DNA from: Methylobacterium brachythecii
GTDB lineage: Bacteria > Pseudomonadota > Alphaproteobacteria > Rhizobiales > Beijerinckiaceae
DNA: 64,000 nucleotides
NCBI RefSeq assembly: GCF_014196345.1
Contig: NZ_JACIDN010000004.1
Coordinates: 372,001-436,000, forward strand
Direction of reading: 5' to 3'
Below the pieces are notes generated by a model. It made no database searches. It was not told where the DNA came from and saw only the letters and a program-made list of their open reading frames with translations. The position numbers and the translations under genes were made by a program. Shown here piece by piece: positions 45,474-55,395 of the stretch. The stretch's first letter is position 1. Each line of letters begins with the position of its first letter.

Positions 45474-47264
45474 TTGCTGCCCAAACATCACGATCCGGAA
45501 ATGGCCTCCGTGCTCGGCGGCTACCGTCGGGCAATCATCGGGCTTGCCCTGATGAGCGGCCTCGTCAATCTGCTTTATCTCACCGGTTCGTTCTTCATGC
45601 TCGAAGTCTACGACCGGGTCATCCCGAGTCGTAGCATCCCGACCCTGATCGGATTGGCGATTCTCGCCTTGGCGCTCTACGCCTTCCAGGGCGGCCTCGA
45701 GATCCTGAGGGCACGCGCCCTCGTTCGAGTCGGCGCGACGCTCGACGAGGCACTCAGCCCTCGCGTCTTCGACACTGTGGTGCGTGCACCGCTCGTCGGA
45801 ACCATGCCTGGTGACGGCTTGCTGCCGGTGCGCGATCTCGATGCGCTCCGCACCTTCCTGAGTGGCCCGGCGCCGGGGGCGCTGTTCGACCTGCCTTGGA
45901 TGCCGCTCTATCTCTTCATCTGTTTTCTGTTCCATCCGCTGATCGGCATCGCTGCGCTTTTCGGAGGCGTGGCGCTCGTCGCGTTGACGCTGATCACGGA
46001 TCGCATGACCCGTGAGCCCGCGCAGAAGGCGACCGGCTTCGCCGTGCGCCGGAACGGTCTGGCGGAGGCGGGGCGGCGCAACGCCGAAGTGCTGGCGGCA
46101 CTCGGCATGCAGGCCGTTTTTGCGCGCCGCTGGTCGAAGGCTAGCCGCGACTACCTTCAGACGCAGCAGATCGTGGCGGATGTCGGCAGCGGCCTCGGGG
46201 CCTTGTCGAAGGTGTCTCGTCTCGCGCTGCAGTCCGGCGTCCTGGCGCTGGGAGCCTATCTCGTCATCCGGGGCGAGGCCTCGTCCGGCATCATCATCGC
46301 GAGTTCGATCCTGGTTTCTCGCGCTCTCGCACCGGTCGAACTCGCCATCGCGAACTGGCGCAGCTTCGTCGGAGCACGGCAGAGCTGGCATCGCCTGGAC
46401 CACCTCTTCGCGACGCTGCCTCCACTGCCTGAGCGCAACGCGCTGCGGCCCCCAACGCGTACGCTGAGCGTGCAATCGCTCAGCTTGGCACCCCCGGCGG
46501 TCCAGCGCGTCGTGCTGCAGGACGTCAGCATCGAGCTCGAAGCCGGCAATTCCCTCGGCATCATTGGCCCGAGCGCCTCGGGGAAATCCTCGCTGGCGCG
46601 CGCGATCGTCGGCGTCTGGAGCCCGCTCAGGGGGCATGTGCGCCTCGACGGAGCGACCCTCGACCAATGGTCGAGCACGATCCTCGGCAGGCACATCGGT
46701 TATCTGCCCCAGGAGGTCGAGCTATTCGACGGGACCATCGCCGAGAACATCGCGCGATTCGACCCGGACGCCTCCCCTGAAGCCATCATCAAGGCAGCCG
46801 AGGCCGCCGGCTTCCACGACGCGATCGTGAACATGCCGGACGGCTACGATGGTACGATTGGCGAGCGCGGCGCGCGGCTTTCCGCCGGCCAGCGCCAGCG
46901 TGTCGGGCTGGCAAGGGCGCTCTATCGCGATCCGTTTCTCGTTGTGCTGGATGAGCCCAACGCCAATCTGGATGTCGCGGGCGAGAACGCCCTGTCGGCT
47001 GCGATGATGAGCGTGCGCCAGCGCGGCGGCATCGTCATCGTCGTCGCCCATCGCCCGAATGTCCTCGCGACCGTCGACCTGATTCTCGCCCTCTCCGATG
47101 GGCGAGTCGCGGATTTCGGTCCGAAGGACGAGGTTCTGCGCCGTCTGCTGCGTCCGGCCCCCGTGCCGACTTCGGACCGCTCGGAGGGCAAGAGGCCACC
47201 GCTAACGGGTGGTGGGCCGAAAGACATCCACGGTGCGCCGATGATCAGGCAGGTGCGCGCATGA
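45474..47264 (+). CDS. Type I secretion permease/ATPase (PrtD/HlyB-like, no C39 domain)
   Basis: This 596-residue protein starts at TTG 45474 (ATG 45501 is an alternative). The N-terminal membrane domain begins IIGLALMSGLVNLLYLTGSFFMLEVYDRVIPSR, the PrtD-type signature. The ATPase has Walker A GPSASGKSSLARA, signature LSAGQRQRVGLARALY and Walker B FLVVLDEPNANLD. There is no N-terminal peptidase C39 domain, so no leader is cleaved. It overlaps the HlyD gene by four bases. The likely cargo is the beta-helix protein immediately upstream. Confidence 0.92.
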   Translation: MLPKHHDPEMASVLGGYRRAIIGLALMSGLVNLLYLTGSFFMLEVYDRVIPSRSIPTLIGLAILALALYAFQGGLEILRARALVRVGATLDEALSPRVFDTVVRAPLVGTMPGDGLLPVRDLDALRTFLSGPAPGALFDLPWMPLYLFICFLFHPLIGIAALFGGVALVALTLITDRMTREPAQKATGFAVRRNGLAEAGRRNAEVLAALGMQAVFARRWSKASRDYLQTQQIVADVGSGLGALSKVSRLALQSGVLALGAYLVIRGEASSGIIIASSILVSRALAPVELAIANWRSFVGARQSWHRLDHLFATLPPLPERNALRPPTRTLSVQSLSLAPPAVQRVVLQDVSIELEAGNSLGIIGPSASGKSSLARAIVGVWSPLRGHVRLDGATLDQWSSTILGRHIGYLPQEVELFDGTIAENIARFDPDASPEAIIKAAEAAGFHDAIVNMPDGYDGTIGERGARLSAGQRQRVGLARALYRDPFLVVLDEPNANLDVAGENALSAAMMSVRQRGGIVIVVAHRPNVLATVDLILALSDGRVADFGPKDEVLRRLLRPAPVPTSDRSEGKRPPLTGGGPKDIHGAPMIRQVRA

Positions 47265-48676
47265 AGGCCGTTCGCCTCCCCGCATGGAAGCCGAACGGGC
47301 GATGGCTCGCCATCGTCGGGCCGAGGGTCGTCCAGGCCCGCGCCTTGGCGACGACCTTGATCACGCCGCCCGCCAGCCCGACCTCCGCGCATGCGTCGCT
47401 GAACCGGCAGATCCGGGCCGCGATGATCCTGGGTGGCGTGCTTGTCTTCGGTATCGGCGGCTGGGCCTGCTTCACCTCGCTCGCCGCCGCCGTGATCGCG
47501 CCGGGCCAGATCGTCGTGCAGTCCGAAGTTAAGAAGGTTCAGCACCCCGTCGGCGGCGTCGTTGGCGCCCTGCTGGTGCGCGAGGGCGACCGCGTCAAAG
47601 CCGATCAGGTCCTGGTGAAGCTCGACGACACCCAGATTCGCGCCAATCTCGACATCATCGTCAAGTCCATCGACGAACTGACGGCGCGGCGAGTGCGGGG
47701 TGAGGCGGAGCAGCGGGGCGCCGACCACCCCGCCTTCCCTCAGGATTTCCTGGCCAGAGCCAAGACGGATCCTACGGTCGCTCATCTTGTCGAGGGAGAG
47801 ACGGCGTATTTCAAAATCCGCCTCGCCACGCGCGAAGGACAGAAGGCCCAGCTCAAGGAAAGGATCGCGCAGCTGCGCCAGGAGATCCTCGGCTTGGGCA
47901 ATCAGAGCGGCGCGAAGGATCGCGAGATGGCGCTGATCCAGGACGAGCTGGTCGGCGTACGCGAGCTTCGCCAGAAAAACCTCGTGCCTCTCTCGCGTCT
48001 GACGGCGTTGGAGCGGGAAGCCGCCCGGCTGGAAGGGGAACGAGGCCAGCTATTGGCATCGACGGCGCAAGCCAAGGGCAAGATCAGCGAGTTGGAGCTG
48101 CAGATTCTGCAGATTGATCAGGATATGCGCTCCGAGGTTGCCAAGGATCTCGCCGAGATCCGCGGAAAGATGTCGGAAGCCGTCGAGAAGCGCGTCGTGG
48201 CCGAGGACCAGCTGCGGCACATCGATCTGCGCGCGCCTCAGGACGGCACCGTGCATCAGATGGCCGTCCATACGATCGGCGGCCTGGTGACCCCGAGCGA
48301 GCCGGTCATGCTGATCGTGCCGCAAGCGGACTCCCTCGCGGTCGACGTGAAGATTCAGCCGCAAGACATCGACCACGTTCACGTCGGGCAACTGACCGGC
48401 CTGCGCTTCTCGGCCTTCAATCAACGGACGACGCCTGAAGTCCGCGGATTCGTCGATCGGGTTTCACCCGACGTGACGCATGACGGGAAGACGGGATCGT
48501 CGTTCTACACCGCGCGCATCGCCATTCCGGATATCGAGCGCCAGCGGCTCGGACGCGTGAGCCTGATCCCCGGAATGCCGGTCGAAACGTTCATTCGGAC
48601 CAGCAAGCGGACGGTCATCTCCTACTTGACCAAACCGCTCACCGACCAAGTCGCCAAGGCTTGGCGCGAGAACTGA
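47261..48676 (+). CDS. HlyD family type I secretion membrane fusion protein
   Basis: This 471-residue protein has one N-terminal transmembrane helix (MILGGVLVFGIGGWACFTSL, about 50-70), a lipoyl-type hybrid motif (VIAPGQIVVQSEVKKVQHPVGG), a long coiled coil (about 190-310) and the C-terminal beta-barrel region (LRAPQDGTVHQMAVHTIGG, ...PGMPVETFIRTSKRTVISYLTKPLTDQ). It bridges the ABC protein to an outer-membrane TolC, which is not in this window. The ATG start overlaps the exporter stop. Confidence 0.92.
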   Translation: MKAVRLPAWKPNGRWLAIVGPRVVQARALATTLITPPASPTSAHASLNRQIRAAMILGGVLVFGIGGWACFTSLAAAVIAPGQIVVQSEVKKVQHPVGGVVGALLVREGDRVKADQVLVKLDDTQIRANLDIIVKSIDELTARRVRGEAEQRGADHPAFPQDFLARAKTDPTVAHLVEGETAYFKIRLATREGQKAQLKERIAQLRQEILGLGNQSGAKDREMALIQDELVGVRELRQKNLVPLSRLTALEREAARLEGERGQLLASTAQAKGKISELELQILQIDQDMRSEVAKDLAEIRGKMSEAVEKRVVAEDQLRHIDLRAPQDGTVHQMAVHTIGGLVTPSEPVMLIVPQADSLAVDVKIQPQDIDHVHVGQLTGLRFSAFNQRTTPEVRGFVDRVSPDVTHDGKTGSSFYTARIAIPDIERQRLGRVSLIPGMPVETFIRTSKRTVISYLTKPLTDQVAKAWREN

Positions 48677-48702
48677 GAATCCGCCGGATCCAAACGAACT
48701 CG

Positions 48703-49566
48703 TCAGAGCCAGAACGGTGCGTCCGCACCGTTCGAGAGCTTCAAATGCCGCGGACCTTCCGCCCCATTCGAATGATGCTCGGGTTGTTGGTCGACGGTTT
48801 CGCCTAGGTCGATCTCAGCCAAATGGTTGAGGGCCCAGATCGCCGCCTGCGTTCGGTTCTGGACGTGAATCTTGCGGAGAATGGCTTTGACGTGGACCTT
48901 GACCGTCGCCTCGGCGATATCGAGCTTGAGCGCGATGATCTTGTTGGCCTCGCCGAGAAGCAGGCATTTGAGGATCGCCAGCTCACGTTCCGAGAGCTGA
49001 TAGCCCCTGGGACTCGAATGGAGCTTGGGGGCCTGCTCGGGTTCCGAGCGCGCCATCTCCGGCTTTTCGGGCGAATGTCTGCCGGCGAGGGTGCCGAGGT
49101 GGAAGGCGCCCGCCGGAATCACGCGCTCACCGAGCATCACGAGTTCCAGCGACTTGATGAACGTGTCGGCGCTGATGGTGCGCAGGAGAATACCATCGGC
49201 TCCGGCCTTTAGCAGGTCGATGATGTCCTCGAACCTGTAACTCTGCTCGCTGCAGACCACCCGACAATCGGCGTAGGTCGCCTTCAAGCTCGTGATGTCG
49301 GCGATGGCCGTCTCGATGCTGTTCTGCGTGCAGAGCAGCACCAGATTCGGCGCCTTGTAGACGTGAGATGCGGACGGAAGTCCGGCGACGGTATCGGCTC
49401 TGATGACGACGTTGAACCGGGTCTGCGCCAGGATGTGATTCAAGCCCTCGCGAAACAGGACGTTGGGCTCGATCAGGGCCGTCGGGACGAGGGAGCCCGT
49501 TTGCCGACGACCGCCGGAGCGGCCCCGTGCGGTTGCACCGCTCGCCTTGCGCTTCTCGATTGTCAT
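48703..49566 (-). CDS. LuxR-type regulator with degenerate receiver domain
   Basis: This 287-residue NarL/FixJ-like protein has a receiver fold (TALIEPNVLFREGLNHIL ... FEDIIDLLKAGADGILLRTISADTF). The acidic DD pair reads EP, the phospho-acceptor Asp position (canonical LLD) reads LLC, and the conserved Lys (LLK) reads LLR, so phosphorylation is unlikely. The HTH is intact ([47 protein letters not shown]). It lies divergent from the ExoF-like export gene and closely resembles the regulator at 51682. Confidence 0.85.
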   Translation of the reverse strand: MTIEKRKASGATARGRSGGRRQTGSLVPTALIEPNVLFREGLNHILAQTRFNVVIRADTVAGLPSASHVYKAPNLVLLCTQNSIETAIADITSLKATYADCRVVCSEQSYRFEDIIDLLKAGADGILLRTISADTFIKSLELVMLGERVIPAGAFHLGTLAGRHSPEKPEMARSEPEQAPKLHSSPRGYQLSERELAILKCLLLGEANKIIALKLDIAEATVKVHVKAILRKIHVQNRTQAAIWALNHLAEIDLGETVDQQPEHHSNGAEGPRHLKLSNGADAPFWL

Positions 49567-50084
49567 CGACGCCGCCTCACCGTTCGAATGCCCGATCTAC
49601 AGTCAACTTACGTCGTCCGGATCGGACCCGCTTGTCTCTTGGGGCGGATCTCCCAATCTCAAAAGTACTATCTGCTGATAAATTGCACGAAGACTGTTTT
49701 AATCCCCCAAGGCGCAGCTTGATTAAGTTTTACGCACAAGTTTCGATGGCAGCCTATGAATCTATCAAATGATCATGCCGGACGACAGTGAGAATGTAGG
49801 CAGAGTACCTGTCCGCCTGGCCTGGGCAGGTGGACTCGCTCATTGAGGTCTACGGCGAACGTCGTTGCCTGCCGCTGTTTCGATGAGCCCTCGGCACCTG
49901 CTCGGCAGCCGGAATCCCTCCCCGCGTGAAGTCCGGCGATTGCTCGAGCCACCAAAATTAGACGATGGGGATTAGTTCGAAAGCGGGTTCCATTAGTGCC
50001 AAAGCCAATGCGCTCGCCCGAGCACCTTCGGATACCGTCGTCTCAAGTGAGAGATGTGTTGTCTCGACGGGAGCGGTGAGCTGC
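49567..50084. other. Intergenic regulatory region between LuxR and ExoF-like genes
   Basis: About 518 bases. The stretch 49660-49770 is AT-rich. No credible gene is seen; in-frame codons upstream of 50085 (from 49965) lack family similarity. It should carry the promoters for both divergent genes. Confidence 0.45.
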
Positions 50085-51371
50085 ATGACCGATTTGATGG
50101 ATCGATCCGGCCTGAAGCGACGAGCCTGTCATCTCGGCGCGCTGCTCGTGATGGTCGGGCTCGTCGACCCAGCCGTCGCGCAGGATGCAAATTACCGCCT
50201 GGCGCCCGGCGACCGGGTGGCGGTGTCCGTGTACGGCCAAGCTGACCTATCCGGAGAATTCGGGGTAGGCGGCGGCGGCAGTCTGTTTCTCCCCCTCATC
50301 GGCGAAGTCTCCGTCTCGGCGATGACCTTGCCCGAGGCGCAGAAGCAGATTTCCGAGCGTCTCGGAGATGGTTTCCTCCAGCGGCCCGTCGTCAGCCTCC
50401 GGATCACGGAGATGCGTCCGATCTATATGCTGGGCGATGTCCGCCTGCCCGGAAGTTATCCCTTCCGGTACGGCTCCTCAGTGCTCAGCGGCATTGCATT
50501 GGCCGGGGGCTTCGGTGTCCCGGAGCAGGCACAAATCAACCTGCGAACGGAATTTCTGGCCGCAGACGAACGCGTAAGGGTGCTCGAAGCCAATCGACGT
50601 TTGTACTTGATCCGGCGGGCAAGGCTCGAGGCGCAGCGACAGAACCGCAATAGCTTCGAAGCGCCATTCGACCCGCCAGATGAAGGAAGCGTCGGCCATA
50701 TCCTCGCCGAGGAGCGCGATATCCTGACCGCCCAACAGGGGGCTTTGTCTCAGGCGGTTCTGTCGCTGCAGGCGCAGAAACCGCGGCTCGAGGCGGAAAT
50801 CGCCGGAGTGCGTGCGCAGCGCGCGTCCGAGGAGACTCAGCTCCAGCTCATTCAATCGCATATCGAAGACTATCAGAAGCTCATGGCGAGCGGCTTGGCT
50901 CGCCGCTACCAAGGCATCGAGTTTCAGCGGGAAGAGGCGCGCAACCGGGGGGCGATCGCGCGGATGAATTCCGATCTCGCGCGCCTCGATCTGGCTCTCG
51001 GCGACCTCGTATTGCGGCTCCAGGAGACCAAGGACGCCTACTACCGAAAGGTCATGTCGGAGCTCCAGGACGTCACCACCCGCCTGGTCGAGACGGAGAC
51101 GCAACTACCCATCGTCCGTGAGATCCGCGAAGCGAAGCTGCAAAGCGGTGGAACCCTCGCAGCATTCAGTGGTGCCCCCCTCAAACGGAAGGTCTTTGTC
51201 ACCCGAGTTCAGGACAAGGCTCCCGCCACGTTCGAGGCCACCGAGAGCACGCTCCTCGCACCCGGGGACATCGTCGATATCCGACGAGAACCAGCAAGCC
51301 CGGCGCTTCAATCGAACGCGGCATCTTTCGGGGACCGAGCCACGCAGCGTGTTTCCGAGAATCGGCCGTGA
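50085..51371 (+). CDS. exoF: Polysaccharide export protein (ExoF/Wza-like) with coiled coil
   Basis: This protein has about 428 residues with a signal peptide (GALLVMVGLVDPAVA before QDANY) but no lipobox, unlike classical Wza lipoproteins. The Poly_export domain has YRLAPGDRVAVSVYGQADLSGEF, and an SLBB-like domain has YMLGDVRLPGSYPFRYG. A long coiled coil (about residues 190-370) follows, matching rhizobial ExoF. Residues after ~390 form a C-terminal segment. It should help export EPS across the periplasm and outer membrane. GGAGCGGTGAG before ATG 50085 supports the start over the longer frame from 49965. Confidence 0.85.
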   Translation: MTDLMDRSGLKRRACHLGALLVMVGLVDPAVAQDANYRLAPGDRVAVSVYGQADLSGEFGVGGGGSLFLPLIGEVSVSAMTLPEAQKQISERLGDGFLQRPVVSLRITEMRPIYMLGDVRLPGSYPFRYGSSVLSGIALAGGFGVPEQAQINLRTEFLAADERVRVLEANRRLYLIRRARLEAQRQNRNSFEAPFDPPDEGSVGHILAEERDILTAQQGALSQAVLSLQAQKPRLEAEIAGVRAQRASEETQLQLIQSHIEDYQKLMASGLARRYQGIEFQREEARNRGAIARMNSDLARLDLALGDLVLRLQETKDAYYRKVMSELQDVTTRLVETETQLPIVREIREAKLQSGGTLAAFSGAPLKRKVFVTRVQDKAPATFEATESTLLAPGDIVDIRREPASPALQSNAASFGDRATQRVSENRP

Positions 51372-51681
51372 TGCGGATTTCGACTTCGTCGTGAGGCGTT
51401 CGATCAACGGAGTTGCACTCTCGAGTGCCGGCGCTGTGGCCACCCCGCGACGGCGCTGAGTCGCCTCCAACGCCCCGCGCTCAAGTCTGCAACCGGATGA
51501 AGTGAGCCGCAATCGCATCTCGCGGCCGAGCCGCGCCTTGAGCGCTTTTCCGGATCCCTGCGCGACCCAACTCTAAAACACGCCGAAGGCTATAGCGCGA
51601 CGACTAAACACGACAGCAACGCGTGGTTGCTGTCGTGTCGTCCGGCGATCGCGCATCAATATGATCGAAATTTGAAATCGA
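51372..51681. other. Short intergenic gap between convergent ExoF-like and LuxR genes
   Basis: About 310 bases downstream of both genes. It contains a 12-base-arm hairpin at 51609-51637. A minus-strand frame here has no protein-like content. Confidence 0.5.
51609..51637. terminator. Bidirectional hairpin terminator
   Basis: Perfect 12-base arms CACGACAGCAAC (51609-51620) and GTTGCTGTCGTG (51626-51637) with loop GCGTG lie 45 bases after the LuxR stop in the minus direction. Short T-runs follow on the minus side. Confidence 0.6.
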
Positions 51682-52467
51682 TCAATAATGTTCTGCGCTG
51701 GAGAGTGCAGCGTTGTCCGAGGGATAATTGGCCAGCGCCCAGATCGCTGCCTGTGTTCGATTGCGAACGTTGATCTTGCGCAAGATTCCTTTGACGTGAA
51801 TCTTGACCGTCGACTCAGCGATATCGAACTGGCGCGCAATCAACTTATTGGAAGCGCCGTCCGTCAAACATTTCAGAATGTCTACTTCCCGGTTGGAGAG
51901 TGGCCAGGATTGACACGGAGCACGCGTGTGGCTGCCATCATCGACCGGTTTGACCGCCGGCGGCCCGCTCGGCCGAGTGATGAAGCGGGATACGAAATCC
52001 ATCGACAAGACACCGCTGTCGCCGAGAACGACGTCGAGGGCACTGACGAGGGCTTGAGACTTTATTCGATTACACAGGTACGCGTGCGCTTGAAGCTCCA
52101 TCGCGGCCTCGAGGTGCGCACAATTATGCGTATCGACAAAAATGACGATGCGCGCGGCGTGATGGGTAGCTCTGAGGGCGGATACGGTGTCCGGCAAATC
52201 GGGCTCGAACGTCGGATCCGTAATCAGGATGAGCTGGGGCTTGCTCGGCAAGGCCAACTTCGCATCCTTCAACACGGCCGCCTGCGATACATGACGGAAG
52301 CCGTGCTGGTTCAACACTTGGCGCAAGCCAACATTGTGGATGTCGGATTGCCCAACGATGTAGATAGGAACAGAAAGCGAACTTTCCGTTCGCGTCCCTA
52401 TTGAACCTCTGAGTCCAGTTTCAGTGCTGGACGATCTGCAAGGCGCGTTCTCGAAGCGATTGTGCAT
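51682..52467 (-). CDS. LuxR-type regulator with degenerate receiver domain (paralogue of 48703 gene)
   Basis: This 261-residue protein has a receiver-like N-terminus ([18 protein letters not shown] ... [22 protein letters not shown]) in which the acidic pair, the phospho-acceptor Asp (QLILIT in place of LLD) and the Lys are all lost. The HTH ([47 protein letters not shown]) is nearly identical to the 48703 regulator. The two flank the export gene and probably arose by duplication. Confidence 0.85.
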   Translation of the reverse strand: MHNRFENAPCRSSSTETGLRGSIGTRTESSLSVPIYIVGQSDIHNVGLRQVLNQHGFRHVSQAAVLKDAKLALPSKPQLILITDPTFEPDLPDTVSALRATHHAARIVIFVDTHNCAHLEAAMELQAHAYLCNRIKSQALVSALDVVLGDSGVLSMDFVSRFITRPSGPPAVKPVDDGSHTRAPCQSWPLSNREVDILKCLTDGASNKLIARQFDIAESTVKIHVKGILRKINVRNRTQAAIWALANYPSDNAALSSAEHY

Positions 52468-53552
52468 GTCAACCTCACAGGGTCGGAAGCCGAATATCCT
52501 TTTTGAAACAAACGAAAAACCCAGATGAATTTACATATTAGTTTTGTTGCGATTTTGTATAATTATCGCCGCTGCGCCACGATTTGTCCACAAATTATCG
52601 TCATAAGATCGGCGAATATTACTTAGTAAATAAAGTCATGAAATCTCTCGCCTTCATCCTAGATTATTGTCAAATGCTGCCTTTGGTTGCTTGTCTCGCA
52701 AAAGTACGCCTGCCGGGAGAGCGCAATTGAATGCGAGATGATTTAGTGTAGTTTTGATTTGATCATGCAAAATATCGCACAGCTCAACACCGCATTCGAT
52801 CTGACGATGTTTTGATAAAGCACATTCAAAGTCTTCCGTTCGGTAGGGACAGCCGAAGCAGCAATCATTCAGCAGCCGGCCGGCAAAACTTAACTTTATC
52901 CGAAAACTGACGGAAATATCTGACGTTGTTGCGGGTGAATCCAAATCCATATTTTCTGATTGGACAGACGATTCTGCCTTGCCTAGCAGTGATGAAAACC
53001 CATTTGGTAGTGATAAAATCTTAGGTAATCATATTGTCTAAAAATCGCCTGATGGAAAAATTGGAAGATCCTAACTGGCGGCCCTGGATCCTGCCTCCAA
53101 CGTGTCGGCAGCCTTACAGTTATCCTTCGGTTTGGATCATTCGCCTCGGCTGGGCGCATCCTTCGCTCGTCGACCCACGCAAGCTCCTGCCAGAGGTTGA
53201 GGAGGCGGGGTTGTTCTGGAGGCCTCATGATGGCGAACGCCAGCAAGATGAGCCTCGGGGCAAATGGCTGGCTGAGCTGGGCAGATTGCATTGAGAAAGT
53301 TCGCCAGTTCTCCTGCGAGATGAGGTGGCGCGGCAGAACGCTCACTGCAACGATGCCCCAATTCCGATCGATCGTCTTTGAGCCGCGACGACGGCCACTC
53401 CGTCATCGGAAGACATCCTGCCGAGCGGTGGCTCCTTAGCTGGTGGGTCAGCGATGAGGCTGAATAATTAATACCAAATAGCCTGAAGGTTCTTCGAACA
53501 AAAATCCAAGTGATCTGATTTCTGAAAGGAGGTAAAGAAGAGGTCTTCCGTT
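52468..53552. other. Gene-poor, AT-richer stretch
   Basis: About 1.1 kb with only weak frames. A 98-codon minus frame at 52654-52950 is listed separately. Frames at 52983-53345 (-) and 53034-53439 (+) overlap each other and do not look like families. No insertion sequence ends are visible. Confidence 0.45.
52654..52950 (-). CDS. Hypothetical protein (98 aa), low confidence
   Basis: The frame has a fairly natural composition with several cysteines (LLNDCCFGCPYRTEDFECALSKHRQ, FNCALPAGVLL). No signal peptide, membrane segment or domain is recognised. It is AT-richer than the core. The ribosome-binding site is weak. Function unknown. Confidence 0.3.
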   Translation of the reverse strand: MDLDSPATTSDISVSFRIKLSFAGRLLNDCCFGCPYRTEDFECALSKHRQIECGVELCDILHDQIKTTLNHLAFNCALPAGVLLRDKQPKAAFDNNLG

Positions 53553-53990
53553 ATGAAATCAATCCTCACGATTACGGCAACGCTGCTGATGTCGATGGTT
53601 GCTGCCTCGGCACAGGACGTCGACCCGCAGGCGACATTGGATCGATTGCATTCGGCGCCAAAGCCAAGCGGTCAAAATGATCTTGATACGCAAGCTCTGG
53701 CGTCAGCTCGAAGAGCCAAAGCAGATTCCGCGATGGAACGAACCAACGGTCTTTGGCAGTCATGGGTCGTAGCCATCTGCCAAGGATGCGGCGTCAGAGA
53801 GCGTCAGTACACTGCGGAAGACGATAGAGCGTTGGAAGACAGGGCGGGATGGCGTTCGCCCGTCTATGCGAAGAAAGAGCCGCGCTCCAGCAAGACGATT
53901 GCCGCGAGCATTGTCGTCAGACCGTTCGCCATGTTGGAGGAGGGAAAGCCGGCCATTGTGATCGTCAAGCGTGCCACAACCCAGCCGTGA
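53553..53990 (+). CDS. Small secreted hypothetical protein
   Basis: This 145-residue protein has a good Sec signal (MKSILTITATLLMSMVAASAQ) with cleavage after ASA. The ribosome-binding sites AAAGGAGGT (53525-53533) and GAGGT (53540-53544) precede the ATG. The mature part has two cysteines (AICQGCGVRER). No domain is recognised. It is AT-richer than the core. Confidence 0.7.
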   Translation: MKSILTITATLLMSMVAASAQDVDPQATLDRLHSAPKPSGQNDLDTQALASARRAKADSAMERTNGLWQSWVVAICQGCGVRERQYTAEDDRALEDRAGWRSPVYAKKEPRSSKTIAASIVVRPFAMLEEGKPAIVIVKRATTQP

Positions 53991-54118
53991 AAATCTTTCC
54001 AGCGTGGCGAGCGTTTTGGTGAGCTTTCTCTTACAGAGACGATATTTGAATGTTGCTACAAATGCCAGCATGAGTATAAAAACGCTAAAATATATAAAAC
54101 TATAGAAACAATGCTTGC

Positions 54119-54361
54119 TTAGGATGCCGTTTGTAGCATCGGCTGCATGAGCGGCAACCGTCTCAACTCGATCCCGGCGGCATCGCGGATCACGAGTTCC
54201 CACTCGGAAATTGTGCTGTCCAGTGCGTCTTCTTCTTGAATCTCGCGAATGGCATCCATGGCGAGTACGGTTGCTTGTTGGATATCGCTCGCCTCTGCCC
54301 CAACCAAATCGCTGATATGGTCGTGACGGCTCTCCAGGTCGAAGCGAAAGCGAGATGGCAT
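54119..54361 (-). CDS. DUF6894-like small protein
   Basis: This 80-residue protein begins MPSRFRFDLESRHDHISDLVGAE, then ATVLAMDAIREIQEED and a C-terminal WELVIRDAAGIELRRLPL. This matches the small DUF6894 pattern (strand MPR-YFFDLHDG, then D-x-EG-E, VRDE-G-L-L). Such proteins are common in Methylobacterium and rhizobia; function unknown. Confidence 0.7.
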   Translation of the reverse strand: MPSRFRFDLESRHDHISDLVGAEASDIQQATVLAMDAIREIQEEDALDSTISEWELVIRDAAGIELRRLPLMQPMLQTAS

Positions 54362-55098
54362 GCAACCTCCGAAGTTTGACGACCCTTACGGCTTTCCAAA
54401 GGCTGAACGCTGACACCGCCCTATGCCAAGCGTCGCTTAGACAAATCTCAATGATCTACTCTGAACAAAATCTATATGAATTTCGGCCGATGTCGCAGAA
54501 CAACAACTGCTTGTAACCAAAATATCTTTCCAATGGACGATGCCAATTTTCACATTAATGTGATTTGCGACAATTTGTGGTTGCCGTGTCGGAGGACACG
54601 AACGTGCTGGAGATTGAATAGACGGCAATCTATCGAGGCTTGTCGAGCGCTGACCACGGAGGCAAAGAGATTGGCAAGTGCGTTTTGCCGACTTTCCGTT
54701 CCCGCGTTGTGAAACTGATCGGCTCCCACGTGGTGGCCCAGGTCTGAGGCGGAGGTGACAACCCCTCCGGGAATAACCTGGCCACAGGCGGCACGCTGAG
54801 CCGCGCTTCAGAACCGAGACGACCCGAGTTTCGTACGGGCTACCGGAACGCATGAGCGGGCTAAATTGGCGTTGGGCAATCCGCGAGGACATTGATGGCC
54901 TCGAGGTGAGACATCCGGGCCACCGCTCGCGCATGCTGATTCTCGAATATTTGATTTGGCGTCGGTTTCTGCCAGTATTTGCCGTAAATGGGATTATCCC
55001 TTTTGATGTCGCGAGGGGGCGACATGGACATGGCCTGCTTTGGACTATCCGCGGGCGGCGTAGCCGGGCGTTTCGGCGCCTCGAATCCGTAGGCTGCC
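54362..55098. other. Poorly coding stretch
   Basis: About 740 bases with competing short frames on both strands (54437-55156 -, 54852-55118 +, 54861-55178 -), none resembling a family. Nothing recognisable. Confidence 0.4.
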
Positions 55099-55395
55099 AT
55101 GGGTCGGCCAAGGCATGACGATCTCGACTGCTCCATTTCGGACAAGCTGATCGCATTGATTGAGGATGTTCGAAGCACCGCTCAGTGCGGCCGGCATGAT
55201 CTTGTTCTTGAACGACTGACGAAGATCGACCGTGAAGCGGCCGACGCTCATGAGCCGCTTGGCGTTCGGCTGCTCATCCGAGCCACTCGCGAAACGTTGG
55301 ACTGGCGGGAGGCCTTTTCGAACTCGAGGAGACGCACCACGGGCGGCGGCGACGCGTTGGCGGCTGATCCGTGGTCGCCGGGGCCTCAACGGTGA
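55099..55395 (+). CDS. Hypothetical protein (98 aa), low confidence
   Basis: The frame has a plausible helical stretch (SISDKLIALIEDVRSTAQCGRHDLVLERLTKIDREAA). It overlaps opposing frames and the GTG-started membrane protein at its 3' end. No domain recognised. Confidence 0.35.
   Translation: MGRPRHDDLDCSISDKLIALIEDVRSTAQCGRHDLVLERLTKIDREAADAHEPLGVRLLIRATRETLDWREAFSNSRRRTTGGGDALAADPWSPGPQR

Noticed and set aside
54437..55156. 239-codon minus-strand frame
   Set aside because: Arg/Ser/Pro-rich, crosses other frames on both strands and has no recognisable domain.
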